A DNA stretch of 64,000 nucleotides from Paraspadella gotoi (lineage: Eukaryota > Chaetognatha). Under the pieces are notes generated by a model, which worked only from the letters and a program-made list of their open reading frames with translations, searched no databases and was not told where the DNA came from. Below, one piece after another: positions 1 through 12,185 of this stretch. Positions within the stretch are counted from its first letter, which is position 1. Each line of letters starts with the position of its first letter. A program made the translations under genes and the position numbers. The stretch covers positions 5,140,759-5,204,758 of the forward strand of contig CM119268.1 in NCBI GenBank assembly GCA_051294375.1, given 5' to 3'.

Positions 1-81
1 AACTGAAGTGAGATAGGCCGACGGACAGACATACCGACCGATCGACCAACCGACTGATCGACAGACCGACAGAAAAGTGAC

Positions 82-529
82 TTATAGAGTTGCGACTAAA
101 AATAAAGAAAAAAAGAAAAAATAGAGAGAAAGAAAGAAGGAAAGAAAAAAAAGGTAAAAGAGGTGAAATTGAAACTCCACCCGTGAGGAGACGGTGCGTC
201 GACAGTTCACGGACGAACGTTCACGCCGATGACGAGGAAGAAGATGACGAAGAAGACGGTGAAGAAGACGGTGAAGACGACTGTTTAGACGAAGACGATG
301 TGTGCGATGACGACAACGACGATGAAGACAAGGATGACGACGATGAAGGATGACGACGATGACAACGACGACAAGGATAAAAGACGACGAAGAAGAAGCT
401 ATTGACAATGATGATGACAACGTCGTCGTCGTCGTCGTCTTCGTGAAATTTCGCGGATCATTTGGGTTCCCGAAAGAGGAGATAGAGAAAGGGAGAGAAA
501 TAAAAGAGAGAGAGAGAGAGAGAGAGAGA

Positions 530-592
<63 letters not shown>

Positions 593-756
593 GAGAAGAG
601 AGAGAGAGAAAAAAAAAAAGAGAGAAGATGAGAAAGTAAAAAAAATGATAAGAAAAAAGAGAGAGAGAGAGAGAGAGGAAAAAAAAAAGAGAAGAGAGAA
701 AGTAAAAAAATGATAAGAAAAAAAAGACAAAAAAAGAAAATGAAAAAAGAAGACAA
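82..756. repeat. Compound (CGA)n and (GA)n microsatellite block
   Basis: A GAC/GAA triplet-rich stretch (about 220-430) passes into (GA)n (about 504-592) and A-rich GA variants up to about 730. The open frames across it encode only D/E, R/E or S/L runs on either strand, as expected of a repeat with no stop codons. I see no splice-bounded exon. Confidence 0.85.
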
Positions 757-804
757 TTAAAAAAATTGCATGATTATATTCTGCTAAGTCCATCTGCACT
801 CGAC

Positions 805-810
805 TCATCT

Positions 811-846
<36 letters not shown>

Positions 847-1297
847 ACTCTTCTCTCACTCTCTCTCTCTCTCTTCTCTCTCTCGCTCTCTCTTTCTCTC
901 TCTCTCTTCTTCCTTCCGCGTCTCTGTCTCTGTCCGTTTCCAGTTTTATTACTACTCGGCGATAATCCCGGAGACCCTTCTTTTTTCCCAGACAAATTAT
1001 CCTCGACGTCGTCAATCTCTTTTCGGACTCTCATCAAATCCGCGGGAGAGAGAGGGGGGGGTCGTGGGGGCGGGCGAATGGGGGCTGTGATTGAGGGTGA
1101 TCGAGGGGTGGAGTGGGGAACTGGGAAATGTATGCTGCGGTGGCGAAAGTGTGCTAAATTAGGCACAGTGTAGACTGATACCGAATCGAATCTTTAGAGA
1201 GAAAAAGATGAGGAAGAGAGAGAGAGAGAGAGAAGAGAGAGAGAGGGGGGGAGAGAAAAGTGAGAGAGAGAGAGAGACTGAGAGAGAGAGACAGAAT

Positions 1298-1371
<74 letters not shown>

Positions 1372-1428
1372 GAGAGACAGAGAGACAGAGAGAGAGAGAC
1401 AGAGAGAGAGAGCAGAGAGAGACAGAGC

Positions 1429-1459
<31 letters not shown>

Positions 1460-1491
1460 AGAGAGACAGAGAGAGAGAGCAGACAGAGAGA

Positions 1492-1529
<38 letters not shown>

Positions 1530-1530
1530 A
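805..1530. repeat. (CT)n block followed by (GA)n block
   Basis: CT repeats at about 811-910 are followed by 250 bases of non-repetitive DNA, then GA repeats with GACA variants at about 1208-1530. The two blocks are complementary and could pair as inverted arms. No gene is supported between them. Confidence 0.85.
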
Positions 1531-1924
1531 ATGAGTAGTGCAGTAGTGTGGAAAACGAGATGCACAAAGAACCTGTCTCCACATTTTCGATTCCATTGCA
1601 TCTCGTCTCTAAGTCTCAAAAACTCCGCTCAATTAAACATTAAACAAACTAATTTAAGCAAAGAGCCTAACCTTTTTTTCCACTCGCCTTACCCTTCTCG
1701 GTTTCTCCAGCATCTTTTGAGCCTTAACTTTCCTTTTACTTTACGAGGCTTTTGCCGTATCCTTTAAGCCACAACTTATCTTTTGAGCCTCATCTAACAC
1801 GGCGATGATGATAACTCTCGTTCGAAGTAAATCCCGTCGGTTAATATTTCATTTGTTAGGCGGCGTCGATCTTGAAGAATTTTCACGATGTTTGGCAAAA
1901 ACTTGACCTTACCTGGGGTGAGAC

Positions 1925-1929
1925 TAGAT

Positions 1930-1962
<33 letters not shown>

Positions 1963-2007
1963 CTCTCTCTCTCTCCTCTCTCTTCTCTCTCTCCTCTCTC
2001 TCTCTCT

Positions 2008-2039
<32 letters not shown>

Positions 2040-2159
2040 CTCTCTCTTCTAGTTTTCCTCACCGGTCCTGAGTTGTGAGTCTCAAGTCACGTGACTTCGC
2101 GAATTTGTTTTCGTGCGCAGGTTCATCGGAAGTGGGTCCTGCGTCGAGAGAGAGAGAGA

Positions 2160-2206
<47 letters not shown>

Positions 2207-2298
2207 AAAAAATGCGAATAAAAAAAAGAAAGAAAGAAAATTAAATAACAAATAAATACATTTTTGAATAAATAAATAATAAATAACAATAAATAAAA

Positions 2299-2384
<86 letters not shown>

Positions 2385-2543
2385 ATATATTAAATATTTA
2401 TATAATGAATTAATTCATTAAAAAAGATGTTGATAAAAAGCAAAACAAAGAGAAGAAATTGAGAGAAGGCGAAAAAAAGGGCGAGAGAGAGAGAGAGAGA
2501 CAGGGAGGGAACGAGAGAGGAGAGACAGAAAGGGAGAGAAGAG

Positions 2544-2580
<37 letters not shown>

Positions 2581-2620
2581 TTTCCTTCTGGTGTCAGTGA
2601 ATCTCACAGTTTTGGAAACT
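1925..2620. repeat. (CT)n, (GA)n and (AAAT)n cluster
   Basis: The order is (CT)n at 1930-2050, (GA)n at 2148-2203, (AAAT)n at about 2250-2390 and (GA)n at 2480-2580. The short unique piece at 2060-2145 contains a CACGTG E-box but no convincing exon. Confidence 0.85.
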
Positions 2621-2945
2621 GGGAAACGACATCATTGAAGGGAAAAACAGAGCGTGTGTGAGAGAGAGATAAAGTGAGAGTGATAAAGAGAGAGAGAGAA
2701 AGATTGAGGCCTTCTAATTGAAATTAAAAGTGTGTGTTTTATTGCAATATAAGATATCAGTAATCAAGAGATTTTATTCTTTTTGCTAATTTATAATTAG
2801 TGAGTTATCTAAAAAAAGATAGAATAAAAATAAAAATAACGAATTCAAACAAATGACCAACTTTTTTAGACCCAAAATCGATCATCGTTTCAAACATTTG
2901 GGACCCGTTACCATAGGAAACGCGAAAAAATGACGGAAAACGAGG

Positions 2946-3041
<96 letters not shown>
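2946..3041 (+). repeat. Long uninterrupted (GA)n tract
   Basis: About 95 bases of perfect GA dinucleotide repeat, one of the longest pure polypurine mirror repeats in the window. The flanks at 2620-2945 and 3042-3385 are AT-rich and hold nothing recognisable. Confidence 0.95.
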
Positions 3042-3042
<1 letters not shown>

Positions 3043-3387
3043 ATTTGCCTAAAATATATATGTCATTTTATGTACGCGGCCAGAATATTGCATACTGCAT
3101 ACTGCATAGTGTAATAATATAGTTCAGGTATAACTTAAACGGGGAATTATTAATGTAAAAGTGAAACCTCGAACTCGTATTCAATAATCAAGAAAGCAAA
3201 AAATTTTTACATCTATTTGGACGAATCTGCGGCAAAAACAATGAAAAGCTGAAAAGAAAGGACGGAACACCTGAAGGTCAACTCAAGGTCAAAAATGGAG
3301 GTCGAAAGGTTTTAGTTAATTTGGGTCAAATGTCAGTCGAAGTTAGATGGAGAATCCGAATCAAGTTGTCAACCTCAATTATTTCAG

Positions 3388-3389
3388 GA

Positions 3390-3439
<50 letters not shown>

Positions 3440-3935
3440 TGACGACGACGATGACAACGACGACGACGATCGACTCAAATATAGTGTTTGGTCGTCGTCG
3501 TCGTTTTTGTCGTCATCTTCTTCGTCTTCTTTGTCGTCGTTGTTGCTATCTTCATCGTCGTCATTGTCGTCGTCGTATTCGTCGTCTTCCTAGTCTCTTA
3601 TACTCACGGCATATTCTTTGAATGCGTAAACACTTGAGGCCATAACTTGAATGGCTGATGTGACTGTAGTGATGGTTGGGTATTGTTGTCGTCGTTTTCG
3701 TCGTCATCATCTTCGTCGTCGTCATCGTCGTCGTCGCTTTTTTTGGGGGGTCAACGAAAACAAAATATTGTTATACTGAATGAATAAAAAGACTAAATTA
3801 GATGAAAATAAGATGATCAATTAAATCAAGTAAATTAAATTAAAAACCTCAAGAACAAAATCCATAATGTCGATAATAACAACGACGACGACGACGGCGA
3901 CGAAGAAAACGACGACGACGACGACGACGACGACG
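3388..3935. repeat. (GAC)n/(GTC)n triplet blocks in opposing orientation
   Basis: GAC/GAT triplets at 3390-3470 are followed by GTC/TCG triplets at 3490-3590 and 3690-3740, then ACG triplets at 3880-3935. Complementary triplet blocks in tandem could form hairpins. The poly-Asp and poly-Thr open frames are repeat translations. Confidence 0.85.
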
Positions 3936-4014
3936 TTCATATCAAGTCGGTTGGAAGGATTTCGTAGGAAAAAAATTCACATAAAAGAACATCAAAGAAA
4001 AGGAAAAATGGATC

Positions 4015-4015
4015 A

Positions 4016-4070
<55 letters not shown>

Positions 4071-4143
4071 TATTCTGAATGTGAGGTCATTCATTGCTGG
4101 TCTGTTATGGTCGATTTGAACTGAGATCTTCAAAAAAGTCACC

Positions 4144-4196
<53 letters not shown>

Positions 4197-4200
4197 TTTT
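4015..4200. repeat. Two (CT)n tracts
   Basis: CT repeats at about 4017-4066 and 4148-4195 are separated by 80 bases of unique DNA. They are followed by A/G-rich low-complexity sequence to about 4575 with no gene. Confidence 0.85.
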
Positions 4201-4729
4201 TTTCTTGCTTCACTGTGAAAACCCTTCCCTCTGTCGATGAGGTCAGGCCAAGAGTCGGGAGGTTTTTTTGAGACAAAAGAAAAGAAAAAAAATGAAAAGA
4301 CAAAAAAAGTAAAAGACGAAAGATAAGAAAAGAAAAGTAACGAAAAATTTGGCACAAGAAAAGATAAGAAAGAGAAAAATGAAAGGACAGAGCAAAGAAA
4401 ATAAAGGAAGAGGTTAAGGAAAAGAGAGAAAAGAGAGGAAATTAAAAGACGAAAAAAGAATCAGAAAAGACCAGAAAAATGAAAAAAAAGAAGAAAAGGA
4501 AAAGAAAAAAAACGAAAAGAAAAACAAAAGAAAAGACTTAAAAATGAGAGAAAAATAAAGGAAAAGAGTTTGAAGAGGTAAACTTTATCGACTAATTTAC
4601 ATAATCATTAATCTTTCTTCTTTATCTTGTTTTATTTCATATTATTTATTTATTTAGGATTATTTATTAATTTTTCCTTGTTTTACTTCAAGTACCTTAA
4701 TCTTTTCTCTTTCCGTATTACAATTTTCC

Positions 4730-4753
4730 TCCCTCTCTCTCTCTATCGTTCCG

Positions 4754-4794
<41 letters not shown>

Positions 4795-4797
4795 TCC
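4730..4797. repeat. (CT)n tract
   Basis: CT dinucleotide repeat. The surrounding 4600-4985 is T-rich and has no supported gene. Confidence 0.85.
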
Positions 4798-4956
4798 CAA
4801 TCTCCCAATCTCCCTTTCATTCCCGCAAGACATGTTATTCGCGGCTTTCCTGTTCACGTGATGGTTTTTCACTGTGATTCCGTTTCAACTTCACGGGTTC
4901 TTCTTCCTCACTTTCGCTTTCAACATTTTCTCCTTTTTTTTCACCATTTCTTTTTA

Positions 4957-4987
4957 GTCGGATCTGCTGAGCAGCAGATCCCGACTC
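4957..4987. repeat. Near-perfect short palindrome abutting a 10-N gap
   Basis: GATCTGCTGAGCAGCAGATC sits within a longer pairing of GTCGG with CCGAC and ends at the gap (4988-4997). It could be a true hairpin or an end effect of the gap. Confidence 0.5.
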
Positions 4988-5029
4988 NNNNNNNNNNCAT
5001 GTGGCACCGTGCGCCCCCCTCAATCTTGT

Positions 5030-5300
5030 CGGGCATTCACTTATATCATGTCAGGGAAGTGTTTGATTGAACTGGATATGAAGTTTTGATGGAATCGTCC
5101 GAGTGGGAATGAGTTTAAATGGGAAAAAACGAAAAAATATATTTCACTATTTGAACACTAACTACTCAAGACTGGATGGGGCGATTGACCTGAAATTTTG
5201 TCTGTGAGTAGGAAAGTGTGTGATTAAACTGGAAATAATGTTTCAATGGAATCGTTTGAGTGGAAATGAGTTTAAATGGAAAAAAACAAAAACCTGTTTC
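5030..5300 (+). repeat. Dispersed repeat, two adjacent units of about 130 bp
   Basis: Two units (about 5040-5150 and 5158-5300) share the core around GGAATCGTCCGAGT or GGAATCGTTTGAGT, followed by TTTAAATGG and a CTGTTTCACTA-type end. A third copy lies at about 20160-20295. The family is unknown to me. No coding capacity is visible. Confidence 0.7.
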
Positions 5301-5339
5301 ACTAATTGATTACGCTTCTTTTTTTTATATTAAGTGTAG

Positions 5340-5530
5340 ATGCAAGATATATTTATTAATCAAATAATTAATCAGTTAATTAATCAATTAGTCAATTAGT
5401 TAATCAATAATTAATTAATCAGTCAATTAATCAATCAAAACAAACATTTTGAATGAAATTAATAAATTAATTGCCTAATTAATTAATTAATTAATTAACT
5501 TTAATTAATTAATTTTTAATTAATTACCGA
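5340..5530. repeat. (TTAA/ATTA)n low-complexity tract
   Basis: Degenerate AATTAATC and TTAATTAA repeats. Confidence 0.7.
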
Positions 5531-5687
5531 TAATGATCGTGAGCAGTAGAGTGGAGCACTCAAGAACAAAAAATTTATTTGAATGATCGAACAATGGTAT
5601 TTAGATGTGAGATAGTATGATTGACTAGTACAAAAAATATTTTGTTCATATTATGTCGGGAACAGAATAGTAAAATATAATATATTT

Positions 5688-6035
5688 GTAGTAATATCCT
5701 TATAAAATAGTAAATTTTAAAAATAATTTTTATAAAACTTTTAATAAAGATTCAGATTCTTCATAAAAAGTTGAATCAAAAATATAAAACATGTTATCAA
5801 AAATTCTGTCATCTTCAATGTTTAAAATAAGAAAAAAGGTGAAAATTCCTGACTTTTTTATTCTCTGTAATAGAAACTTATATATGTTAAAACGTTTTAG
5901 TCATTTTTTGTGATCTAAACATTAAAATATCTTATAACATATGTTATAAAAGTTTTTTACAGCGAATCCAAATCAGTTCTTAAAAATAAAAAAAATTTAT
6001 TTTGAAATTTGACGATTTTATAAGGATATTACTAC
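5688..6035. mobile_element. MITE-like element with 21-bp perfect terminal inverted repeats
   Basis: The left end (5688-5708) and right end (6015-6035) are exact 21-base reverse complements, reading GTAGTAATATCCTTATAAAA outward-in on the left. The 348-bp interior is AT-rich, has no coding potential, and extends the inverted symmetry imperfectly (sequences around TCAGATTC/GAATCC and CATAAAAAGTT). Size, AT-richness and perfect ends are typical of non-autonomous DNA transposons. I could not define a target-site duplication beyond a possible TA. A diverged relative lies at about 36731-37074. Confidence 0.7.
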
Positions 6036-6259
6036 ATAAATAATTGAATTTGCTATACTGTTATGCTAAAAAAAATTTTAAAAGGATTTAAAATTCATTA
6101 ATTATATGTCCATAGGCAGCAAAAAAATAATGTTCAATCACTCAATCTTTTCATCACTCCACCCTAGTGAGAAGATCCGACATTGTTTGCTCAAACTTGT
6201 TTTTTTGATATTTTTCGCGCAATATTTTACTAAATTCTTGATCTCTTCTAAGCGTCAAA

Positions 6260-6260
6260 A

Positions 6261-6325
<65 letters not shown>

Positions 6326-6372
6326 TCTCTCTCTCTCTCTTCTCTCTCTCTTCTCTCTTCTCTCTCCCTTTC
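6260..6372. repeat. (CT)n tract
   Basis: About 110 bases of CT repeat. Confidence 0.9.
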
Positions 6373-6452
6373 CAAACTGTCTCATCTCGCCATGCCTCCA
6401 TTTCGCGCTCTCCAGTCGCCATCGGTTATATCCGTGATTCTTTTAATTTTTT

Positions 6453-6648
6453 AGTCTCTGGCATCCAACGACGCACCTGTCGAAGCAGCTGTCGAAAGCA
6501 CCGGTGGCGCCAGAGAAAAAAAAAGAAGATATTCCGAGAAGGACAGACAGAGACAGACAGAGACAGAAAGGATTGAGATGGTGGCATCACATCAAAACGT
6601 TAAACCTCGAGAGGCGAAAAAAGCTTTGGTTTCCCGTAATTCTGAATG
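6453..6648 (+). other. Possible isolated exon (weak)
   Basis: After a TTTTTTAG acceptor-like site there is an open frame of about 65 codons beginning SLASNDAPVEAAVES and ending at a TGA. The first 20 codons are compositionally complex and the rest is K/R/E/Q-rich. No homology is recognised and no partner exon was found. It could equally be chance. Confidence 0.12.
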
Positions 6649-6654
6649 AGAATA

Positions 6655-6664
6655 TATATATATA

Positions 6665-6709
<45 letters not shown>

Positions 6710-6851
6710 TTATTTTCGTAGGGCGAGCTAAGATATCGTTGTTTTATGGAGACAGATTCGGCTTTGTTATGCGAATGAGATTAGAAAACGAAATCCGATT
6801 ATTTTTCCGTCTCCTCCTCCCAGATATTAACATAAATTTGTTTTCACATGC

Positions 6852-6902
<51 letters not shown>
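6655..6902. repeat. (TA)n(CT)n tract and (GA)n tract
   Basis: TATATA followed by CT repeats at about 6665-6712, and (GA)n at 6853-6902, with 140 bases of unique sequence between. Confidence 0.85.
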
Positions 6903-6905
<3 letters not shown>

Positions 6906-7141
6906 TTATTGTCTATAAATGAAATATGATATATTTTATTTTCGTCGTTGACTATGGACAGCAAGGAGTAGTGAAAGTTGCGAATCAAAATTCGAATAGT
7001 TGATCATAAACCATCTTGAACCATAAAAAAAAAAAAAAAAATTTGAATTTCCGAATTTTTCGCATTAGCCCATATTTGAAAATATTTAAACCCTGTAGTT
7101 TTTGTTAATTTTAATTGATAAAACATGGAAATTTAGAAATC

Positions 7142-7760
7142 TTATCTCGAGGGCGGCGCCATTAGCCTAACTAAGTCGGCATCAGCCTCGAATCCGATAA
7201 GAGATCGGCCTCTTTCGCCTTCACCCGCTGGAGCCGAGCCGAAGGATCTATTCACTTCGGAGTTCATCGCTTCACCCATCGAGTCGCTCATCGGACTTAC
7301 CGACCTCCGACTAACTTGCTCCATTTCCGCGATTGTATACATTCGTCCTTATTACACCTTTCGCTTTATATTTCTTAGTTTCGCTTACTTTACTGGTCAG
7401 GCAGTTCGGACTCTCCAGTCCCCCAACTGATAATAATATTTTTTATTTTTTATTTTTTCAAGCTCTGCCAGAATCAGTTTTTAAAATTCTGAATGAAAGA
7501 TTTTTTTTATGATTTTTAAATGAGAGTAATACGATAAACTTTAAATGCTTCTATTTTATTAACTATACATAAAATCTTAACATTTTTTTGAATTTCGATA
7601 TCCCTCAGGGATAACGTTATTTATATTACAGAACTCTTAGTTTTTACCTTGTTCAGCCTTAGTGGATATCTCTCGGGTCTGGTTCCAAGCCCGGTACCCA
7701 TTCCATTGCTGCTGAGGGCGCAGTAGTAGTTACAGATCGTATTCCGCCTACTTAGCCCCT
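7142..7760 (-). mobile_element. Possible retroelement remnant with a short gag-like ORF
   Basis: On the minus strand a 66-codon ORF (7342 to 7142) begins MYTIAEMEQVSRRSVSPMSD. It is rich in S, E, R and acidic residues with no repeat translation, unlike nearly all other ORFs here. Upstream of it on that strand (about 7640-7760) lies GC-richer unique DNA. The arrangement resembles a leader plus the start of a retrotransposon gag, but no LTR, primer-binding site, zinc knuckle or polymerase is visible, so the assignment is a guess. Confidence 0.2.
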
Positions 7761-7909
7761 CTTCCAAAAGTTTATCACAAGCTTTCAAGCCAAACTTTCG
7801 ATTTCATAAACGCTTCATTGACTTCTGTCACGAGCTTCCAATAACTATCTTCACAAACCCTCTCATTGCAGATCATCACAAAATTCCCGACCAATCAATT
7901 AATTAATCA

Positions 7910-8180
7910 CAAAGAGTCTCATTGTCTTTTTATCACAAACCTCCCACTCAATTAATTATTCACAAACTCTCTCATATTATCTCTTTATCACAAACTTCAC
8001 GTCCAATCAATTATTCACAAGCTCTCTCATATTATCTCTTTATCACAAACTTCACACCCAATCAATTATTCACAAACTCTCTCATATTATCTCTTTATCA
8101 CAAACTTCACACCCAATTAATTATTGACAATGTCTCTTATTATCTCTTTATCACAAATTTCTCAGTCATCACAAACCGTT
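7910..8180 (+). repeat. Minisatellite, about 57-bp unit, four to five copies
   Basis: Tandem units contain TATCACAAACTTCACACCCA followed by an AATTATTCACAAACTCTCTCATATTATCTCTT-type segment. Copies differ by a few substitutions and small indels. An open frame crosses all units but reflects the unit translation. Confidence 0.85.
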
Positions 8181-8296
8181 TCCATTGTATCGCGAACCGC
8201 CTTCCATTCTTTGCGCCTTCGCATTAATTTTTCAGGTGACGCGTCGAAGACGAAATTTGGGAAGGAAACGCTGGGGGCGTGGTGAGGGGGAGAAGG

Positions 8297-8297
<1 letters not shown>

Positions 8298-8350
<53 letters not shown>

Positions 8351-8511
8351 CAGAACTTTGACTTTGACTATAAGGACTTCTCATTCTCAAAACTGTCATC
8401 TTGATGGAGAGATAGAAAGATGACAGATATTTCTCTAAATGTAACTTTACTCTCTTGGTTTCCATCTTTTTCTGTCTGTTCTTTTAATATTCACATCAAT
8501 TAATCACCTAC

Positions 8512-8565
<54 letters not shown>
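8298..8565. repeat. (GA)n and (CT)n tracts
   Basis: (GA)n at about 8303-8352 and (CT)n at about 8512-8565. Confidence 0.85.
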
Positions 8566-8569
<4 letters not shown>

Positions 8570-9037
8570 ATTTAACTCACCGCCGCATTACCCAGATATT
8601 TAACGAAACTATAATTAAATTCAATTTTGAACCTATGACGGCGATATGATTTTTCTTTGTCTTACAATGAATTTATATAAAAATTCTTCTCAACTAACAA
8701 TAAATATGTATAATATATAATATATATAATATTGTATTATTCTTATGCAATGCCCGACTACATATATCTAATTACATTACGTATGTAAAAGACACAGACA
8801 TTCCATCCCGCCAAATTTCCCCCGCGAGTAACGTCGTTTCAAAACCTCATTTGCATATTTGCGTCCGCATTTAAATAGTCGCCTTTGTTTAAACCCCAAA
8901 TTTTTTTAAAAAAGGGAAAAACGATTGTTCTACGAATTACGTCAAAATATTTTTCGATTCCTAATTTCGATCGCATGTAAAGTTTAAAATGAAAGAAATT
9001 CTAACTTAGAAGTTGAACACAATATAAGAAAAGTTAG

Positions 9038-9080
<43 letters not shown>

Positions 9081-10478
9081 CAATTACCTATTTAGAGCAT
9101 AACTAAAATTTTTTCATGGGTCAGTTTGATTTGAAGACCTTCTGGTTTACAATTCTGAGATAACTTTCGTATGACTGAAATAAATTGTTGTATAAAAGTA
9201 GAGATTTTTATTTTATACGAAAAAAGCATTTGGTTTGTTCGGCCTTGGCCAACTATTCCGGTTTTATGCCTGCGATAAGATTTTTTTTATTTTGATTTTA
9301 TTTTTTTTCTTCTTTTTTTCACTGGTGCAAAAAAAAAAAACCGAATCTTGATTTAAAAATTCCGATTCAAGATTTTTTTTTCGTTTTGTTTGCTTCTTTC
9401 TTTTTATTGCTTTTCTTCGCTTTTGTTCGCTTTTTTTTTCGATTTCTTTTGCTTCAGTAATTGTTAGAGTCAATAAAGCTCCTTTATCCCCATATAATTT
9501 AATGAACAAAGCTAAATACGTGTGTCATCCCATCAGTGTAATATTCTAATCTAAAGTAATTTCAGTCTTAAAAGGAAAAGTCTTCTATCATAAAGAATAA
9601 GAAATGGCGAATCAAAACGTCGTCGTTGTTTTCGTCGTCGTTGCTGTCGTCATCGTAATTTCTGTCTTAGTATCAAATTTTTAAAAAAGAATTACCAATA
9701 ATTTTTTTTTTATATTTTTTTATTTATATTTTTTCAAAGGAGTGAAATTTTAAAATATAATTTTTTTTTATTTCTTAAAAACAAACTTTTTGAAAATAAA
9801 AACAAATTTTTATTGATACCAAAAAGTTACATTATCTTTCAGTTGGAAAGAAAATTCATCTCAATATTAAATAAGTAAAGAGAAAAAAAATGTTTATGAT
9901 TTTTTAATGAAAACACAAATGTCGATTTTAACAATAACAAAGAAAGAAAACGGTTTGTGCCTCTGTAGTTTCGATCACGTTAGCTGACTTCAGTTCTTAT
10001 TTAAATAACGTTCAGTTTTTGGAACAGGTTGGCGAGGTTTATTTGTCAACAAACAATTTGGCGACGATAAACGGAGATAAAATGTTTGTTTCATAAAACG
10101 ATGTGTGAAATTACTTCTTAATTTCGAGATTAAAATATATAAAAACGTAAAATATAAAATCAATTAAAAATAAACCCCAACGGCGAGATTACGTAACGTT
10201 CTAAGGCAACGATTCTCTCTCTCGCCTAACGTTAAAAATAATCATGATCTTCTTCACATTCGATACTTTTCTTCGCGCGGAAACGGACGAGGCAAGAACC
10301 CAGATTTAACTCGTCGGCGAGTCCCACGGCCACGGTCGTGTCTAGTCATGACCGGCGTAACAAAACGTTTAGAAAGTTTTTAGCAATTTATTATGAAAAC
10401 CTAACTTATTCCTTCAGTTGACTAAAAATTTATCATGTGAAGTTGTTCCATATCTTATAGACTTAAAGTGACTTTATA

Positions 10479-10480
<2 letters not shown>
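8570..10480. other. AT-rich intergenic DNA, no gene seen
   Basis: Apart from a (CT)n tract at 9040-9077, T- and A-rich low complexity at 9280-9440 and a short TCG-triplet run near 9618-9650, I see nothing recognisable. Confidence 0.6.

Positions 10481-10482
<2 letters not shown>

Positions 10483-10535
<53 letters not shown>
10483..10535. repeat. (CT)n tract
   Basis: Pure CT dinucleotide repeat of about 50 bases. Confidence 0.9.
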
Positions 10536-10537
<2 letters not shown>

Positions 10538-10844
10538 CGGAAAATTGCCAACTCATACATCACTCACTCTCTAGAAGCGTTTTTACATTTCCGTCCAAAA
10601 AAGATGATTAATGTGGCGAAACTTATTTTTTTTATGAAAGTTGGACGTCAATGACTTTTCGTTCTCATTGGAAGGAAAAAGAGGGAATAAAAAGTATTTT
10701 TTAATTGTTTAGTTGAATGAAAAATAAACTGCTTTACCATCGTGTAGATTCATTATTTATTTCCTCTCTCTCTCTCTATCTCTTTCTCTCTCTGTCTCTC
10801 TCTCTTTTTCTCTCTCACTCATTCTCCTACCTTTCCACCGCGAA

Positions 10845-10950
10845 ACGAAAAAGTATTCGCCCTCTTCCGGAAATGAGGGCGACAGACGCGTTGCCAAGGC
10901 GCGGATCTCCTTGGCAACGCGGACGCCGGGCGTCAATATGACGACGACGA
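10845..10950 (+). promoter_or_regulatory. Candidate TATA-less promoter with ETS-like site and RFX-like inverted repeat
   Basis: A short GC- and CpG-rich island in AT-rich DNA holds an ETS-type core (CTTCCGGAAAT, about 10864-10874). It also holds a perfect 12-bp inverted repeat GCGTTGCCAAGG (10888-10899) and CCTTGGCAACGC (10909-10920). The GTTGCC/GGCAAC half-sites resemble RFX X-box halves, though the spacing is wider than in a standard X-box. It lies 1.1 kb upstream of the first recognised receptor exon. The promoter role is inferred from composition and motifs only. Confidence 0.3.
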
Positions 10951-11399
10951 AGACGACAAAGACGATGATGACGAAGACGAAAACGACAACTGGAAATACG
11001 AAGATATAAAATATGTAAAATTTTCACAAATTCAAACCAAAAGCGGAAGAGAAAAATTACAATCAGACACAAAACATAAAAAAATAAGAATAAGAAACGA
11101 CAACTTAAATGCGTTTACTTAATTGTACAATATACATTGTACAACGTCTAATGGTTGGTAACTTTCATCTATATGACAAAAAATATGTTTAATTGATTTC
11201 CTGACCACGTGAAACAAACGTAAAAAACGATGCAATGTTATCGCTTTCATAAGCATGAGAAATAGAAATGGGACAGAAAGACAGACAGACATACCGAACG
11301 AGAGTACTCGCGGCACGACTAAAGAAACGGTTAAATCGGCTGAAAGGATTTGCCAAGATGATTTGGCTAAAGGCGGTTGAACAAACAAAAAAAGAACGA

Positions 11400-11560
11400 G
11401 AAGAAGAGAGAGAGAGGAGGAGAGAGAGGAGAGAAGAGAGAGAGAGAGAGAGAGAAGAGAGAGGAGAGAGAGAGAGAGAGAGAGATGGGATCAAACGAAA
11501 GGTCAGAAGAGACGCGAGGTTAAATTGTCGCCTCGAATAGCATCTTCGTCGTCGCCATCT

Positions 11561-11593
<33 letters not shown>

Positions 11594-11600
11594 TTGTCAT
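11400..11600. repeat. (GA)n tract and (TTG)n tract
   Basis: (GA)n variants at 11404-11486 and (TTG)n at about 11558-11592. Confidence 0.85.
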
Positions 11601-11990
11601 CCGTGGAAAGCCGGAAAAAAAAGTGGGCGAAGATTTCGTGAGTTTTTCTTTGCGATTCTTTCCTCTTCTTTTCTTTCTTCACTTTTTAAACTTTTTTACA
11701 TTTTAAATTTGTCATTAATTGATTAAAAATAATCTAAATAAAACGTCGTAACGATTCGCGAAATCATTTCTACGGCCGTCGCAGTTACTTTTTTAAACCC
11801 TTGAACGCGATTTACACATGTTGGCGCAGCCACTGGTCATTTTGTCTAATCCTCATTTTTTCCCCTATCATATTCTCCCAATCTTATCAAAATTCCTTTT
11901 TTTTTCTTATCTCTCCCTCCCTCTCCCCCCTCACCCTTCTCTCTCCATCTCTCTCTCTCTCCTTCTCTTTCCCCCCCTCCCCCCCCCCAG

Positions 11991-12126
11991 GTTTCCCACC
12001 GCGGTTCATCCTTCGGCGACGAAGTCATTAATTTCGACGACGACGACGACGACGACGATGATGACGACGTCGATTACGACGACGACTCTTTCTTTCCGTC
12101 GTCGTCCGGAGAACTCATCACAAAAA

Positions 12127-12185
<59 letters not shown>

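Noticed and set aside
3321-3621. Acidic poly-Asp protein
   Set aside because: A (GAC)n repeat with an adjoining complementary block. No complex sequence or splice sites.
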